DNA from: CAMYJH01 sp041589735
GTDB lineage: Bacteria; Pseudomonadota; Gammaproteobacteria; HK1
Assembly: GCA_041589735.1 (NCBI GenBank)
Contig: JBFHVA010000019.1
Coordinates: 1 to 26,728, forward strand
Direction: 5' to 3'
DNA: 26,728 nt
Shown: one piece after another, positions 26,309 through 26,728 of the stretch
Layout: each line of letters begins with the position of its first letter
How positions within the stretch are numbered: the stretch's first letter is position 1
Program-made: the position numbers and the translations under genes
Notes under the pieces: model-generated
Seen by the model: the letters and a program-made list of their open reading frames with translations, nothing else
Databases searched by the model: none
What the model was told of the DNA's origin: nothing

Positions 26309-26346
26309 GCTCCGCCATCCGGGCCACCGATTCCGTTGCCCGGAGC
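26309..26346 (-). other. Imperfect hairpin between tRNA-Trp and secE
   Basis: The segment can fold with outer stem gctcc/ggagc and inner stem ccgggc/gcccgg. It lies ten bases past the encoded CCA of tRNA-Trp and has no T-run. It may assist 3' processing of the tRNA from a tuf-trpT-secE transcript. The remaining 106 bases up to secE hold only a 6-bp hairpin (26220-26225 with 26231-26236). Confidence 0.45.
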
Positions 26347-26355
26347 GCCTGGTTT

Positions 26356-26431
26356 TGGCAGGCCAGGAGGGAATCGAACCCCCAACCTGCGGTTTTGGAG
26401 ACCGCCGCTCTGCCAATTGAGCTACTGGCCT
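26356..26431 (-). tRNA. trpT: tRNA-Trp (anticodon CCA)
   Basis: The 76-base gene reads AGGCCAG (acceptor, 26431-26425) and pairs with CTGGCCT (26366-26360). The D arm contains GCTCAATTGGCAGAGC, the anticodon arm is GCGGTCTCCAAAACCGC with anticodon CCA, and the T arm has TTCGATTCC in a 5-bp stem. Discriminator G is at 26359 and the 3' CCA is encoded (26358-26356). This is the usual tRNA between a tuf gene and secE in gamma- and betaproteobacteria, and is probably cotranscribed with both. Confidence 0.97.
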
Positions 26432-26473
26432 GTAATTTTGAGCTCTGAATACCTCTCCGCTTCTCAAAACGCA

Positions 26474-26567
26474 TGTAGGAGCGGTCTTGAGCCGCGAACC
26501 CGCCTCGTCCGGCACAGGATGTCCTGAATTTCCGGACAAGAAGTTCGCGAGCAAGCTCGCTCCTACA
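26474..26567 (+). repeat. REP-like inverted pair (REPIN-type) between tuf and tRNA-Trp
   Basis: Two copies of a REP-type sequence face each other: tgtaggagcgg...gccgcgaa at 26474-26498 and ttcgcgagc..gctcgctcctaca at 26544-26567; the second contains the hairpin gcgagc-aa-gctcgc. Between them, further nested inverted repeats occur: gtccgg (26507-26512) with ccggac (26532-26537), and cagga-tg-tcctg (26515-26526). The core tgtaggagc...gctcctaca is typical of REP elements of Pseudomonas and other gammaproteobacteria. Such elements are usually mobilised by RAYT transposases elsewhere in the genome (inference). Confidence 0.85.
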
Positions 26568-26574
26568 CTCAAAC

Positions 26575-26728
26575 CTATTCGATGATCTTGGCGACCACGC
26601 CCGCGCCGACGGTCCGGCCACCCTCGCGTATCGCGAAACGCACGCCCTCCTCCATCGCAATCGGCGCTATCAAATTCACCTTCATCTGGATGTTGTCACC
26701 CGGCATCACCATCTCAACTCCGTCCGGC
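26575..26728 (-). CDS. tuf: Elongation factor Tu, second copy (3' end only)
   Basis: This is the last 50 codons and stop (TAG at 26575-26577) of another tuf gene, running off the right edge. The readable product ends IAPIAMEEGVRFAIREGG then RTVGAGVVAKIIE, identical to the complete copy. Over 26579-26715 the DNA is identical, base for base (137 bases), to 9902-10038; differences in the visible part are two synonymous changes (GAA for GAG, GTT for GTA) and the stop codon (TAG for TAA). It occupies the tufB position ahead of tRNA-Trp and secE. Confidence 0.98.
   Translation of the reverse strand, partial: PDGVEMVMPGDNIQMKVNLIAPIAMEEGVRFAIREGGRTVGAGVVAKIIE

Overview
The window is a compact translation/transcription 'superoperon' read entirely on the minus strand, so transcription runs from position 26728 down to 1. 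In transcriptional order it holds the 3' end of one tuf gene, tRNA-Trp, secE-nusG, rplK-rplA, rplJ-rplL, rpoB-rpoC, an intrinsic terminator, then rpsL-rpsG-fusA-tuf, rpsJ-rplC-rplD-rplW-rplB-rpsS-rplV-rpsC-rplP-rpmC-rpsQ, rplN-rplX-rplE-rpsN-rpsH-rplF-rplR-rpsE-rpmD-rplO, and the first 118 codons of secY. That is 36 protein genes (two of them cut by the window edges) and one tRNA. I see no plus-strand gene.

The organism is most likely a GC-rich gammaproteobacterium. RpoB opens and reads like gammaproteobacterial RpoB, RpoC keeps E. coli residue numbering through its N-terminal zinc site and catalytic aspartates, SecE is the three-helix type, the order tuf - tRNA-Trp - secE is typical of gamma- and betaproteobacteria, and a REP-like inverted pair of the GTAGGAGC type known from Pseudomonas and relatives lies upstream of tRNA-Trp. 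A betaproteobacterium is less likely but not excluded. The beta, str, S10 and spc clusters, separated in E. coli, are contiguous here.

Region by region. (1) 26728-25290: tuf end, REP pair, tRNA-Trp, secE and nusG. (2) 25218-22892: stalk proteins L11, L1, L10 and L7/L12, with a convincing L10-leader kink-turn ahead of rplJ. (3) 22765-14424: RNA polymerase beta and beta' with rifampicin-sensitive sequence in beta; hairpins lie in both spacers, and a strong terminator (14312-14346) ends the unit. (4) 14130-9898: S12, S7, EF-G, EF-Tu. (5) 9892-4735: S10 cluster. (6) 4697-362: spc cluster leading into secY. Neighbouring genes overlap by 1-4 bases (ATGA, TGATG) or are a few bases apart, so translational coupling is expected.

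Most of the window is ordinary housekeeping DNA. The clearest oddity is rpmD: ribosomal protein L30 is 145 rather than about 60 residues long, with an 87-residue Lys/Ala/Pro-rich N-terminal tail resembling AlgP or histone H1 tails, encoded partly by a 30-bp tandem repeat. Other points worth a look are the strongly different codon usage of tuf, a family of GT(N)AC palindromes in three intergenic spots, the REP pair, and an extended S17 N-terminus. I found no defence, mobile or biosynthetic system.
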